Part shown: one piece after another, positions 11,960 through 23,835 of the stretch
Layout: every line of letters begins with the position of its first letter
Position numbering within the stretch: the first letter of the stretch is position 1
NCBI GenBank assembly: GCA_029641185.1
Contig: JAPWGK010000011.1
Coordinates: 744,001 to 808,000 of the forward strand
Origin: Pseudofabraea citricarpa
Lineage: Eukaryota > Ascomycota > Leotiomycetes > Helotiales > Dermateaceae
Direction of reading: 5' to 3'
DNA length: 64,000 nt
The notes under the pieces: generated by a model
The model's input: the letters and a program-made list of their open reading frames with translations, nothing else
Told to the model about the DNA's origin: nothing
Database searches by the model: none
Program-made: the position numbers and the translations under genes

Positions 11960-12976
11960 ATGCCGTCCACCATGAGAGCTTGGCAGTACACGAACATCGA
12001 AAGCACGCTAGAGGCATCTATGGTCCTGAACCCATCCGTGCCCGCCCCGACAGAATCCTCACTCGCCAAGGACCAATTGCTAGTTGAGGTCATTTCCGCC
12101 TCGATCAATCCCGTCGACTACAAGTTTCCCGAGTCTGGTGGCTTCGCCAAGACTTTTGTTAAGAGACCCGCCACTCCAGGCCATGACTTCTGCGGCCGAG
12201 TCGTCGCAACCCATCCTTCAAATCCATCTTTTCAAAAGGGGCAGATCGTTTTCGGTGCCGTGGCCTGGAATGCTCAACTTGGCTCGCTGGGCGAGTTTCT
12301 CGTCGCTTCGAAGAACGAATGCGCTCCACTTCCCGACGGTGTTGAACCAGACCATGCCGCAGCGATAGGAACGGCTGGCTTAACTGCTTTCCAGTCACTC
12401 TTGCCAGATATCGTCAAACCCGGCTGCAAAGTGTTTATCAATGGTGGCAGTGGTGGAGTCGGCTCCTTTACCATCCAATTTGCCAAAGCCATGGGAGCTC
12501 ACATCACGACTTCATGCTCGGTTAGCAACGTCCGATTATGCAAAGCGCTCGGAGCCGAGGAAGTGATTGACTATAAGAGAGTCGATATTATCGAGTACCT
12601 GAAGGCGAAGGGCCAGATCTACGACTTCGTCATCGACAATGTCGGCTTTCCATCCAATTTGTACCAGCAGAGTTCTGCATTTCTTAAACCGGGAGGCGCC
12701 TTTGCACAGGTCGGTATGGGTGGTGGTATGGGATCTGTCATACGCGGCTTGCTCCAACCGAGTTTTCTGGGTGGTGGCAAGAGGAAATTTCATTTTATAA
12801 GAATGCAGAGTAAGAGTGACGATTACGCAAAGATCGGGAAATTGATGGCTGAAGGGAAAGTTAAGGCTGTTGTCGATGAGTCTTTCAGCTTGGAGGACGC
12901 CCCGATGGCGTTTGCAAAATTAAGGACTGGACGTGTAGCTGGAAAACTTATTGTTCATGTTGGTAAAAAAGATTAG
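11960..12976 (+). CDS. Zinc-independent MDR oxidoreductase (quinone reductase / enoyl reductase type)
   Basis: A single exon of 338 residues. The N-terminal GroES-like fold includes SINPVDYKFP and GHDFCGRV. The nucleotide-binding part has NGGSGGVGSFTIQFAK, the AxxGxxG-type NADPH motif of quinone oxidoreductases. The cysteine ligands of zinc alcohol dehydrogenases are absent. It probably reduces a quinone or an activated double bond using NADPH in the cytosol or mitochondria. Relatives include RTN4IP1-like proteins and stand-alone trans-enoyl reductases of metabolite clusters. I see no partner polyketide synthase nearby, so a stress or detoxification role is as likely. ATGs at 11960 and 11972 are both possible starts; the first is used here. 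Confidence 0.88.
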   Translation: MPSTMRAWQYTNIESTLEASMVLNPSVPAPTESSLAKDQLLVEVISASINPVDYKFPESGGFAKTFVKRPATPGHDFCGRVVATHPSNPSFQKGQIVFGAVAWNAQLGSLGEFLVASKNECAPLPDGVEPDHAAAIGTAGLTAFQSLLPDIVKPGCKVFINGGSGGVGSFTIQFAKAMGAHITTSCSVSNVRLCKALGAEEVIDYKRVDIIEYLKAKGQIYDFVIDNVGFPSNLYQQSSAFLKPGGAFAQVGMGGGMGSVIRGLLQPSFLGGGKRKFHFIRMQSKSDDYAKIGKLMAEGKVKAVVDESFSLEDAPMAFAKLRTGRVAGKLIVHVGKKD

Positions 12977-13622
12977 TTCGGCTATTTGTTTTTCTTCTGC
13001 CTGGCTTTATTTTCAGTTTGATTTTGGCCTTGAGATCTCAAGGTCGAGATGAAAAACTTGAAGCTCAATATTAATGATGTTTCGAATGAGATGTCCTGAA
13101 GATGGATGGAATGGGCAGCACCGGCAATGATTTATGATTCTTTTCTATGATCACGCTGAGAGCTGAGTAGCGAGGAACCAGAAGAGGAAATATCAGGTCG
13201 AAAAGACAGTAGAGAGAATAAAATAAAAGGGAATAGGCAGGTTTGCTCAGCCTCGGAAGCGAATCAGTAATTGGGTGCACAAAAATTACTGCCTGTAGAC
13301 GATTTACAATCCCAAAGTCTATATCTTTTCATACTAGATATTATTTCTTGGTCAGAGGTTTCTAAGCCCAAGGGCGAAGACCAGTGCAACAGACAGGCAA
13401 CATAATATGATAAGGTAAAAATATCCTGTGTGCCTTATATTTTAACGACTATCATCGCCCTAAAGAGCCCCATAGCTGTCTATTATCTCTCGTTAGAATA
13501 AGCTTATCAATCTGCTATATTGAAAGATTCCCACTGAAATGCTGTGCTGATCACACTCAATCTGACTGCGGGTAGCTACTGTAAATCTGTCAATATGTGG
13601 TTTCCCACCTCACAAAGAAAAC
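12977..13622. other. Convergent intergenic region
   Basis: This lies between the 3' ends of the MDR gene (+) and the kinase-like gene (-). AT-rich stretches are present but no gene. Confidence 0.5.
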
Positions 13623-14420
13623 TTACAAATTATATCGTTGGCCGTTCTGGAATGATCGTATCAATAACCATACCTGCTCCGTCTCTTTATCCGATAACTG
13701 TTCCAAGGAGGCCATAAGAAGTGTCTCAAAGTCACCATTGCTGTGCTCATTAATCATAAGCACGCAAATCTCGAAAAATCTAGGGTAGAAGCCAGCAGTT
13801 GACCAATCGAGAAGGCAAATTGGACTGCCTTCTGACCGAATGATGTTCCGAGGAGCAATGTCCAGATGACATAGTACCAAGGGGTACGATTGAAAATCCA
13901 GTTTGACATCTTGTCCTGGTAGTCTAAAGTTGAGCCATTTTTCCATCCCAGATACGGTCTTGAATGTGGGCTCTCCAGACTCAGACCAGAGAAGACCGCA
14001 TGAAGAGCCGCCACGTAAGTGGCCTGGGACATGACTTTGAATGGTTGAAAAGTAGGTCAGAGCCCTCGAGATCTGAGCAATGTGAGTTTGGTCGATTTCC
14101 TTGAGAGCCGTTCCAGCCACGTACTCCATCACAAGATAGCCCGTAGATGGGTAGTGCGAGTTGGCGTCTGGAATTTTGGCGAAAAATCGATACACTTTGG
14201 GCACACGAACAATAGTTGGATCTAGAAGTTCGGATGCTGCTTGTTGGTTGTCGGCTTCTTGCTGAGTGACCCCCAGACCAAACTTTACGACGGCTTCTTT
14301 CGAGATTCTGACAACCAAGTTACCAGCGCGACTGCCCCCGATATGGGCGCAATCAGGCTGCGAACAGTATCTCATAATCTCATCATTGCCAATGTCTTTG
14401 TGGTAGCCAGTAGAGAGCAT
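13623..14420 (-). CDS. APH-type small-molecule kinase family protein
   Basis: A single-exon frame of 265 residues. It shows the aminoglycoside-phosphotransferase (protein-kinase-like) fold. A nucleotide-loop region contains VVKFGLGVTQQEADNQ, the hinge part YLVMEYVAGTALKEI, the catalytic loop LCHLDIAPRNII (H..D....N) and the metal-binding ICLLDWSTAGFYP. The C-terminus GFYPRFFEICVL and a short helical tail are typical of the many fungal members of this family. Substrates are mostly unknown; choline, homoserine, antibiotics and sugars are known for relatives elsewhere. A further 5' exon upstream of 14420 is possible because a splice-acceptor-like CCACAG precedes the ATG. Confidence 0.8.
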   Translation of the reverse strand: MLSTGYHKDIGNDEIMRYCSQPDCAHIGGSRAGNLVVRISKEAVVKFGLGVTQQEADNQQAASELLDPTIVRVPKVYRFFAKIPDANSHYPSTGYLVMEYVAGTALKEIDQTHIAQISRALTYFSTIQSHVPGHLRGGSSCGLLWSESGEPTFKTVSGMEKWLNFRLPGQDVKLDFQSYPLVLCHLDIAPRNIIRSEGSPICLLDWSTAGFYPRFFEICVLMINEHSNGDFETLLMASLEQLSDKETEQVWLLIRSFQNGQRYNL

Positions 14421-15486
14421 ATCTGTGGTATTGCTTCAGTACAATAATGAATTCAGACCATAGCCAATCCCACCACGTTGACACGCGCCTCACGTAAACC
14501 CCGCTAAAGCTAAAGCTGGAGACACAATTATGCAGGAACCATGTTCGTACGAATTGCCAATCTCGTTGGAAGAAATTCTTAGGTCGAAGCTCCTCCTTCC
14601 TGGGTTGCATCAGATACATGGTCAAATGGGGGGGAAATAAGACGTATTGTTTGGGTCTAAAGTGAAGTCGTTGATAAGTAAGCGCTGATAGGTCAGGTCG
14701 CAGAATTGGGAGTTATTATCTTTCTGTTCTTCCATCCTTATACCTTGCTAGCTTGTGATAGCTCTGAGGATTAAAACATGTTAATATATAGTGTCTTTTT
14801 AGATCGAATAGAAAATCTGAAGTATAACCATAAAAGGACCCCGTGACCATGTGCAAGGAGAACGTGATATATCACGTGATAATTACTTAAGCATGATGTG
14901 CAGGCTGGTCACCAATCAGGGGATCAGGGGAACATGCGGTGATCCCGAATAGGCAATTCTCAATATAAAGTTCTGAGCAACTGCTGCGCCGCATACTGTA
15001 TTCGCCATGGCTGAAACCGAGACTCCAGAGCTTCATCAGCTCCATCGTCATCGGAATCTTTTTGTTCCCCTTTTGTATATCCCATCATTTTTGAATTCAC
15101 ACCATGACTCTTGGGAACTTTATACTACATGAGATCTGAGAGCGGTCATTATTGCAAGAGTCCATGGTGCTGATTCGTGCAAGTCTTCTATAATAAGATC
15201 AACAACAACTCAGTGTTTCCGTCTTCTACATTGTTTATACAGGGGTTTTGGGTTATTAGATTTCAAGGCAGCTTTCTGGATCTCTCCTGGCCTTTGCGAG
15301 GTCCTTCCACAGTTCCGCCGCCTTGGATCTCCCCTTGACTTTGATACTCAAACATCTCAATTAGTTTACCGCACAACTTCTTTCGCCGACGAGTTGAGAG
15401 CTGAATCTCACCGCAATCTTTTCTGCTCCACTACAACCTTTCACTTATTCTCGCCAAATAGTTGCCAAGTATAGTCGGCAGCTATC
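14421..15486. other. Divergent promoter region, with palindrome and possible uORF
   Basis: Between the kinase-like gene (-) and the regulator at 15487 (+). It contains a perfect 16-bp palindrome at 14862-14877, a TATA-like AATATAAAG near 14960 and a 41-codon reading frame at 15007-15132 that could be an upstream ORF in a long leader. Confidence 0.45.
14862..14877. promoter_or_regulatory. 16-bp perfect palindrome with CACGTG overlap
   Basis: ACGTGATATATCACGT is its own reverse complement and overlaps a CACGTG E-box core at 14873-14878. It sits about 85 bp upstream of a TATA-like element. It is a plausible dimeric bHLH/bZIP-type binding site, inferred from symmetry alone. Confidence 0.4.
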
Positions 15487-17774
15487 ATGGAAAGCCTCTA
15501 CCAATTACCAACAGCCATCAGGCCTTTTGATGATGATTTGTATGCGCCACAAACTTTCGACGGCTACTACGACCAGGATTTGTATACGAATCTGGGCCTT
15601 CCAGTTGATGAGACCAGCATTTTATCATCCATACCTATGATGTTCGGCGACGTGCCGTATCAGCAGGTCGAATTTACCACCCAGCCTTTGTTAGGCGTGG
15701 GTTGGGATCTTGATTGGGAGGCTTTTGACCCATCGCTTATGCCGTTGTATCCGGCAGATTTGTCAAGCAACACTCCTTATACCCCTCATACCTCATCCAC
15801 TCCCCAAAAAGAACCTACTGTACAACAACCTGTCCAATCTCAGCCAAAGTCCAGTCCTCGGAGTCAACTGCAAAAGTATCCCGACCTCAGTTATCACGGA
15901 CAACATGATAACCAAGATATCTCTGTTGTCCAACAGTTTCCCCAGGACCACAAGGGCTCAGGGCATGATACCACTCTCGTAACAACCAAGCCCAGTACAA
16001 AAGCAACAAAGAGAAAGAACCCATCGAAGTCAAATGAGGATATGACAGCCGTGAAGGTTTCCAAGCCGAAGATTCTGAAGTTTCAAGCTATTTCGACAAC
16101 GCCAGCTCCCAATCCACACACCCAAGAACCGCTTCTAACTGTCTTTGATTCTTTTACCGGTCCAAAGGTCAAAAGAAACTGCAGGAGTGGGTTCACCGAA
16201 GAAGGAAAGAAAAAAGTTGATGCTGTAAGAGCAGTTGGAGCATGCGTCCAATGTAGATTCCGCAAACGCACTGTATATCATCCCCAAAAATCGATACTTT
16301 AATTTGAAGTCAAGCTAATGAAGAGTTATAGTGCGGTACTGGTCAGCCATGTGCATCTTGCAAGAAACGTTCCAAAGGTTCTGGATTGGGGGCAGATTTG
16401 TGTATTCGAGAATCTCCATTTGAGGACTTGACAGTAACTGAATGTGCGTCTAATTCTATCCTCTGGTAAATTAACTTGGCAGCCTTTAACGACTACAGAT
16501 TATCCAAGTTCATGCAGAAAGAGGATCGTAGATTTCCGAGCCGATTTCTCTGATATCAACGGGCCACGTCGTATTATTACCATCGATGGAAGAGGACATG
16601 CAAGTCGCCCATTGCACCTTATCGTGCTCGAGGCCAAGATTAAGGATTTGGATGAACATAACCTGGAGCAGTTAAGACGGATTGCTAATGTCAACGCCAT
16701 CACTGGCACAAATCCCTTACCTCTGCCGGATACTGTATCGGTGTTAGATCCCGACGTACTTTCAGCCTTGGATGTGGAGCAGTGGGCCGTTGAGTATACC
16801 TACCGATTCAATCAGAGTCAAGATACATTCTCGAGAACGCGCATCTTAAGAGATGTCTATGGGAAGAATAACCTCGCAAAGACCAATGGAAGTAGTGCGG
16901 GACCACCACCGCCACCACCACAAGCAAAGATACCAAATGCTACATCATTTCTCTTTGGACTCAGATATGTTGAACAGGGATTACCTCACGTATGCTTCTA
17001 TTGCCCCTCATAAATTTTGCAGAAGAGTTGAGAAAAGTAAATCTAACAATCATTTGTCAAAACAGTCAGGTCTCGTAGCGAATGCAGTCAAACTGGTGGC
17101 ACTCAATTACGTACTCAGCAACGGGATACAAATCACTTCAGATCCACTAGAATCAGATGACACTGAAAACACCATTCCTACAATCAAAGCACAGATTGAC
17201 ACGAAACTCTTTCAAAGCCTGCATCGGAACGAGAAGAGTCTATATGAGAATCTGCAGAAGCTGATTTTCAAGAGTGCCGGCCAACTGACACGCGATGCTA
17301 TCGTACCGGTTTGTTTATGTATGTGGTTATTGTTGCGATTACAGTGTCTCCGAGCAAGTCATCTGATGAATCTGCGACCTCAGAACTCACCTCGTAAGAA
17401 CCTTTTGAATTTTCAGCAATTCGAAACCGCAAAAGTGAAAGGAAAATCTAACGTGTCTTCCAGAACCTATCTTCTCCACTACATCCACAACCACATCCAC
17501 CACATCGGCAAATCATCAACGCCATAACCTAAATCTCCTCATCAGTACCTTCGCGGCCCTCTTTAGGTCCTCGATGCCGCTACTCCTTGACTTTGAAGAC
17601 CCCTTCAATGCTGACTTACTCGGTGGTAACAAGGAGCTCATTGCGACGGCTAAGACACTGGGGTTGTGTATTAAGGGGTTCAAGAAGAGAGGGTATATTC
17701 GTGCGTGGAGAAATAGCAAGGGATACACAAAAGCTGAGGTTGCGAGGATTAGGGGGTTGGTGAAGTACGATTGA
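15487..17774 (+). CDS. Zn(II)2Cys6-type transcription factor with central zinc cluster
   Basis: Five exons, 15487-16272, 16332-16443, 16499-16989, 17066-17393 and 17464-17774, join in phase to give 675 residues. The first ~250 residues are acidic and then Gln/Pro/Ser-rich with a basic stretch (TKATKRKNPSK). The zinc cluster is internal, at about residues 250-295: ACVQCRFRKRT, then CGTGQPCASCKKRSKG, with a late Cys in LCIRES. An intron splits it at the usual place. The rest is helical with a PPPPPP run and a C-terminal globular part. Regulators with a central cluster preceded by a long activation-like region are a recognised fungal subtype. Introns 3 and 4 have TCTAAC branch sites. Target genes are unknown. 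Confidence 0.82.
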
Positions 17775-18394
17775 CTTTTGAGTGGGATAGGGTAGGGGAG
17801 TTGGGATTCTGGGGATGGAGTTGGGATTTTGGGGATGGAGTTTAAGAGGAGGATTGATGTCGGCTACGAGATACATTGAATGAACGGGCTGTTGGATCTG
17901 ATGCTATGTTATGATTTGGGAATTATGGATGCAAAGGAATTAGGGGATATTGTTAGACTAAGCAAGGGTTGTGAAACGGTGTTATGAAATTGAACGAAAT
18001 TGTCGTGGCTGTTTGAGTCTCATGGAGGTCACTCGGGAAAACTAAATCTTATTTACACCTACGAGGTCCGTGCTATACTTGTTATAAGTCCCCTGGTTTA
18101 TCCGCGACAATATGCACTGGTAAGGGGCATTATTTATTATTTGAAATATGTTATACGAGCTTCAGGCAAATAACCACGGCGAGTGCTAAAGTTATACTAC
18201 TGTGAGAAGAAGGTACATAGCCATCGCAAAGATGAGTTACATAAAATTGGTGGAATGACTTTTCACCGCATAGTAGGCCAAAAGTTCAGATTTATTCTAA
18301 AGTTACGCAGACCCAACCGACAACCACTTCTAAGCATTATACATCTATCCTAAAAGGCCTGCCTATTATAACACGAGATCGAGAACATTATAAC
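17775..18394. other. Convergent intergenic region with a short direct repeat
   Basis: Immediately after the stop, around 17797-17842, a ~22-base unit (GGAGTTGGGATTYTGGGGAT) is duplicated in tandem. The rest shows no gene. Confidence 0.5.
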
Positions 18395-20027
18395 CTACAG
18401 CCCGGCGTTGCTGTGTTTCTGGACATGTACAGTAGCACCGGGACCGTATTTCCACGGCTGTCTGCCCTGTCCACTCTCGATATCCTCGCTTTCGACTTGG
18501 AAGGTTCTCTCGACAGTGACACCCTTGCCCATGGCATCGACCTGCGTATTGTTCTGGATGATATACTCCTGGCTATCGGCACCGGCACTGGCGACTCGCT
18601 CGAAACTATCCTCGCTCTTACTGCCCTGCTTAGCCTCCTCTCTCCACAAGCTGCCCTTCCCTTTACTCCTCTGCTGACTCGATAACTCGTAGCCCCCACC
18701 GCCCGTCTTGCGATCATGTAGATTGTGGCTGACGCCGTGACTGAGACTCGACGATTTGAAACTCGACAGTGACCAGAATGACCGGTTGAGCAGTGGTCGC
18801 AGGATCGGTAGGTTGATGGCCACGATTCCGACGATCGTTTCACGCACTCCCCATCGGTTGATGTTCAGTGCTGATGGATTGTTGCCCAGTGTGAGTGCGA
18901 CTCGGATGATGGCTGCTGCGATGACGAATAGTCCAGAGCATAGAAGAAGTCCGATGACGATTTTGCGCTGTAATGGCACTTTGAGAGCCCACAGGAGTGG
19001 AATTGGTACTGCTAAAATCTGGAAGTATGCGGTTAGTTGGATTCGAGTTCAGTTAATCGAGTTGACTGACCATTGCGTCGGTACTATTGGTTATATATTA
19101 GTCATGGAATGATACGTGGATTTGAGAGAGAGAACTTACACGACATTGAGGATGGCGGCAGTGAGGAAGTTTTGGAGTTTCAGAGTACATTTTACTGGCT
19201 TGTGTTAGATTTTTATTCAGTTTGATACATGATCGTGAAGTACGTACGTCCTGGATCAGGTACAACCCTACGTTGTATGTTAGTAATATACCTATACGTT
19301 AACAAGATTGAAAACTTACTGCCAATTTCTATGTATGGGGTAGCATCCAAAGGTGATCTACAAAGCCATAAATTAGCTATGAAAATCTGTAAAAAGCCAC
19401 CAGGAATTCTCACTGTTAAGAAGACTGCGACGTAGCTCAAGCCACAGACCAGCCCAAGCCACTTGATAAATCTATACTGCCACAAGCCAACCCTAAACAG
19501 GTTAAGAATATTAGTCACGGAGATAAACAGATAAGGTTCAGAAAATACATACGTCAAGCGATGGAAGAAAAACAACATTGAAGCTTTCATACACCAGATA
19601 AGAGCCGTGTATGAATACCAGGCTACCAGCTGTTCTTTTGAACCGCTCTCAAAACCTGCGATCTCATCGGCTGTCAGAGTCCTCGTGAGCTGCGCCACGC
19701 TTGCTTCTACATTTGATCCTGTAAAATCTGTGGAATGCTTAGTAGATTATCTGGAGAGAATTTGCTAGGTAGGCTTACAAATGAGATGGACTGTGACGGC
19801 ATCAACTGTGTAGAAGGCCAGAACACAGATATTGAGATAGTCATCCCCCTGAAAACCCCGGATCCCGACTGTCTTTAGACGGGTGAAAAATCTTGCAAGT
19901 AGAATGGTCACTCCCAGTCCATATAGGGCCCAGATCTCTCGAAGGAACTACAATAACGTTGTCAGAAATCTTCGCGATTTGGAGGTGACATGTGTTGACG
20001 AACCGCTGGATCCTCATCTGGAATCAT
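18395..20027 (-). CDS. Fungal rhodopsin-domain (Pth11-like) integral membrane protein
   Basis: Nine exons read on the minus strand in phase: 20004-20027, 19779-19947, 19553-19727, 19414-19492, 19320-19357, 19248-19267, 19140-19194, 19071-19083 and 18395-19018, giving 398 residues. The reconstruction recovers the hallmark motifs of the family. These are FLREIWALYGLG in helix 1, GDDYL, CYPIHRNWQVVPDPGLKC in the loop after helix 4 (NWQ..PDPG..C), NVVTDAMILAVPIPLLW in helix 5/6 and GVRETIVGIVAINLPILRPL in helix 7. A ~130-residue cytoplasmic tail rich in Ser, Lys and Glu follows. No CFEM domain is present at the N-terminus. Relatives are seven-helix plasma-membrane proteins, some involved in sensing surfaces. 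Exon 1 is short (eight codons) and its GTTCGT donor is weak, so the exact N-terminus is the least certain part. Exons of 13 and 20 bases are unusually small. Confidence 0.85.
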
Positions 20028-22474
20028 GTCGGGCGATAGAGATGTCGGACGTTGTTGGCCCTTCTCCACACACACACATACACAGGCAAACAAACAAGCA
20101 AGCAGTTCTACCCCGACAAACGAAAGAAAGAAGACGACGGTATGGAGCAAGCCAAAAAAGGAATGAGTAAGCGCAGCTGACAAGCAAGCAGGCAGTGGAA
20201 GAAGTACACCTCAGAACTCAATACAAAGTGGGAACATGGAGAACAGAAGCCGTTATATTTCACAGATCCCAAAGGGCCCCCTTCTCGGTCCCTGGTTCAA
20301 AACACGCTCTTCCTTAGGGCCCTTCGACTCGACTCACACCCCCAGGCGTTGGCATTTGAATTTTCAAAAACCTTCGAGGTGCCGGCTCACTCTCCGTACC
20401 CTCCCCAGCCCATACACACACACACCCATATCCCTATCCCTATTCATCAGCCATCCTAAAACTCACCCTGGGATGCCGCGCCGCGCTTGCTTGGGAACGA
20501 CAGGCACAGGGCTCTCTCCAAACTTTTGCGACTCGATGCCAGCACGGCCAAGCCGCTGTGAACCCGGTGCCCACCCAGTGGGGTCCGTCGGTTACCAATG
20601 GCAGTCCTCACGTCCCAAGCGTCAGCTCTTCTCGCCTAACTGTAATATAAACGGCCCTGTTTGGAATGTAACGCAGATCATTTAACGGTGCGCTTTTGAG
20701 GGGAGGAAATATACAATTCCTAACTACTTTTTTCTTACCGATTAAGCAATCTTGACCCAGCACTTAGAGACTTATCATTATGCTCGATTAAACCCTCACG
20801 ACAAGTATAAACTCAATCTAAGGATAGCAGGATCCATTAACTCGACCTGGTTAGTACCATAAACGGCTTCCTCTCGGCTACTGAAAAGAAGAGGGTCCTG
20901 ATATTCAGTGCAAGGCACACTTACTGGGGTGAAGCCTTACGCCTCCGGGAGGGAGTGCTTTGACGTCCGGGAGTAGGGATTACCCTGATCCTTGGCAAAA
21001 GTGGCGGAAATGGTTAACCCGAGTCGACAAGTATGAGATGAGGTGGCCGGTGGGGAGTGTCGATCGATCTCGTTCTGCCGTAGGCGAGTGTGGAGGCGTG
21101 CCGTCGTAAATGTCATGAGGTGGCAATTTGGAATTCGCACAAACATGGGATGGCTCTGTGGTATGGTATGATGTGGCACATTCATTTGGGGGCGGAAAGC
21201 ACTGTAGGCAATTGTTTGAAATGCAGTTTAGGTTGCATGCAGATTTGTAGTTGGCAAGCACGGGCAAGGTGGGATGTTGGCCAAGTGGGATGGTTTCTAG
21301 AAGAAGTTTGCCGATGTTTTGATTATTCCCTGATAGTATTCTGGAAGTTTTATTCGAGTTTGATAGGATAGCTGAGGGCGAACCAAGTCGCAATGTTATC
21401 TAGTTGCATCTAGTTGAAACGCAAAAAGTATACAAATTTTTCTCCTATTCCCCTAGTGCAAACTTTATGTTAGGAATCGTCAATGCTCATAAAGATAGTC
21501 GGTAAAGCTTCTAGGCGCATCATTCCAATAAGTTACTGCATTAGTCCAGACCAAAGCGCAACAACTGACTTCGTATTACCCAACACCTTAGCATGTCTCA
21601 ATAGGATTCTACTTGGTTGCCCTTTTAATTAACGAGGCATAGGAGGACCAAATGTCTCTGGTAGCCAAAAACCCCAAATTTGTACAAGTTGCGTAATCCG
21701 CTCAATCGGCGATCTAGTTGGTCTAGGCCGCACCTTCGAAGTTCTGCCGAGCAGGTACAGTACGAATGTGGAAAATCTCTGCCCGATCTGGTCGTGGTGA
21801 TGTTCGACTTGACTTTAAGTACCAGGTTTCAATAGAGTTTACCAGGTGTCGCTTGGCGACCCGCTCGCTTGGCTTGGGCAGAGTTCCGGGCTGGAGCTCC
21901 CCGGCGAGCTAAGGTTACGGTTCCTTCAGCGATCAGCATCATATTACTAAAAGCTCGAGATAATAGTGGGACGCTCTTTTGCGACTCGTACTGCACACGA
22001 CACGCCGGCCACGAAAAGATTGGCTTTTGGCAAACTTTCTCACTCCGTACACCCTCTTCCAAACTCATGCTTTTGCGATCGTCATATCAGAATCGCTATA
22101 GCGACATAATTCTACCATAATGGGAAACGCTGCTTGTAGATCATCGGTCGTGTGTCAACATCTTGCATCCATCGTCCAGAGAACTGTCCGAGATTATGAG
22201 CAGAAAAGTGGCCGATCTCGCTTGTTGGAAATCGCCTCATTATTCGCTGATACTCGACTCCCCACAGTGCACGAGTACAATACGTATCAAAACTCAGAAG
22301 ACTCCACAGCAATAGATACCCGTAACGATCAGATCTTTGGTTATCTCTTAACGGGCTAACACAATCGTTGATTCTTTTTATATACGTTTAACAAGCGCTC
22401 CTGAGTGCAGCCGGACATTTACATTGGCAGCCCCACCGTGTCATGTTGATATTAACTTCAAAGCATCGTCATAC
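20028..22474. other. Long gene-poor stretch
   Basis: About 2.4 kb without a convincing gene. Short frames around 20236-20685 and 21829-22068 have low-complexity or compositionally odd translations with no domain. A weak 79-codon frame at 22120 is listed separately. The segment may hold a decayed gene, but I cannot identify one. Confidence 0.45.
22120..22359 (+). CDS. Weak candidate: small protein with N-myristoylation-like start
   Basis: A 79-codon frame starts ATG GGA AAC GCT GCT TGT, giving MGNAACRSS. That resembles an N-myristoylation signal followed by a palmitoylatable Cys. The rest (helical, acidic C-terminal half) matches nothing I recognise, and no intron supports it. It may be chance. 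Confidence 0.2.
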   Translation: MGNAACRSSVVCQHLASIVQRTVRDYEQKSGRSRLLEIASLFADTRLPTVHEYNTYQNSEDSTAIDTRNDQIFGYLLTG

Positions 22475-23835
22475 CTAAAACTCAATATTGACTTTCAAAG
22501 CCCCAGTCTCACTAGCCCTTTTGAATTCATCATAGGCTTTCAGAATGTCGGCAAATTTATAGTCTGCAAGGTGTGTGTGTCAGTTGTTGTCAGGGTGCAA
22601 AGGTAAGCAAGCGAGAGTAATCAATAGAGGGACGAACCGTGGGTAATCATAGACTTGGCGTCCAGCTTTCCGGTTTGAACCAGCTTCAACAACATCGGAA
22701 GAGTATTTGTGTCGACAAAGCCCATGGTGATTCCTATCAGTAACACCCTCGTTAGCATCATTGTCATCAGGTCACACACCTTCTGTGATCATTCTCATCT
22801 CGTCACTTGATTTCCTCTCCAGTTCCAGTCTTCTTCTGCTTCTCCTCTCACACCAGGGCTACCGCCATTTTGATAACTTACGGATACCACGTCCCCACAA
22901 GTTCTCCAAGTGCAAGTCGGCCTTTGCACCGTGCACGCCCACATTTGCGATTGCGCCTCCCTTGCCGACTAATTCCTGGCAAGCCTCGAAAGTGGCAGGA
23001 ATACCAACGGCCTCAATGACAACGTCGAAGCCATCAATCTGACCATGGAAGTCCTTAGTAGCCTCTTTAAGACTCTTTGTCGTGTCGGGGTTGATGGTGA
23101 AGGTTGCACCCATCTTTTTCGCGACATCGAGGCGACCTTGGTCTCGGTCGATTACCACGATTTGGCTGGGGCTATACAGCTGTGATGTTATGAGTGCAGC
23201 GAGACCAACTGGACCAGCGCCAATGATGGCGATGGAGCTGCCAGGCTTTACGCCACCTTTGATCACACCTACTTCTAATCCTGTTGGCTAGACAAGGGGT
23301 TAGCAAAAGAATATTCAACGTCATTCAAACCGCAAATTGGAGCTCATGTAGAGGTAGGTATAATATCGGATGAGCTTACAAGAATATCACTCAGTACCAA
23401 CAACGACCGTTCATCAACACCCTTTGGCGCAAGATGCAGACTTCGTTCCGCATGTGGAATTCTCACATACTCAGCTTGAGTGCCGTCGTTGGTGTGTCCT
23501 AGGGTCCAGCCTCCAGTAGAATTGCACATTCCAGACTCGCCTTTATTACAGAAACTGCAAGCATCACAAGTGGTGATGCAAGAAATCACAACATGGTCGC
23601 CGACCTTGAGTGCTTTGACATTTGAACCGACACTGTCGATAATGCCAACACCTTCGTGGCCGAGGACACGTCCCGCTGGGACACTGGGGATGTGACCTTG
23701 GATGATGTGAAGATCGGAGCCGCAGATGGTGGTATGAGTAAGCTTTACGACGGCGTCCCCGGGTCCTTGGATTTGGGGTTGCGGTCGCTCCTCGACAGCA
23801 ATCTTTCCAACACCGTTGTAGACGAGAGCCTTCAT
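22475..23835 (-). CDS. Zinc-dependent alcohol dehydrogenase (MDR family)
   Basis: Four exons on the minus strand, 23380-23835, 22882-23287, 22638-22733 and 22475-22563, give 348 residues, the normal length. Catalytic zinc ligands are seen in TTICGSDLHI and GHEGVG. The structural zinc site is the four-Cys lobe CDACSFCNKGESGMC. The dinucleotide fold is GAGPVGLAAL followed by an acidic VVIDRD, which favours NAD(H). MLxSDILPTG-like text at the exon 1/2 junction and RITMGFVDTNTLP near the end match secondary alcohol (isopropanol-type) dehydrogenases. It would interconvert secondary alcohols and ketones, or similar substrates. It is divergent from the Baeyer-Villiger monooxygenase 1.3 kb away, which uses ketones, so the two could act in sequence. 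Confidence 0.9.

Noticed and set aside
20236..20685. 149-codon plus-strand frame
   Set aside because: Low-complexity Pro/Thr/Ser/Arg composition, CA-repeat-derived text and no domain or intron support.
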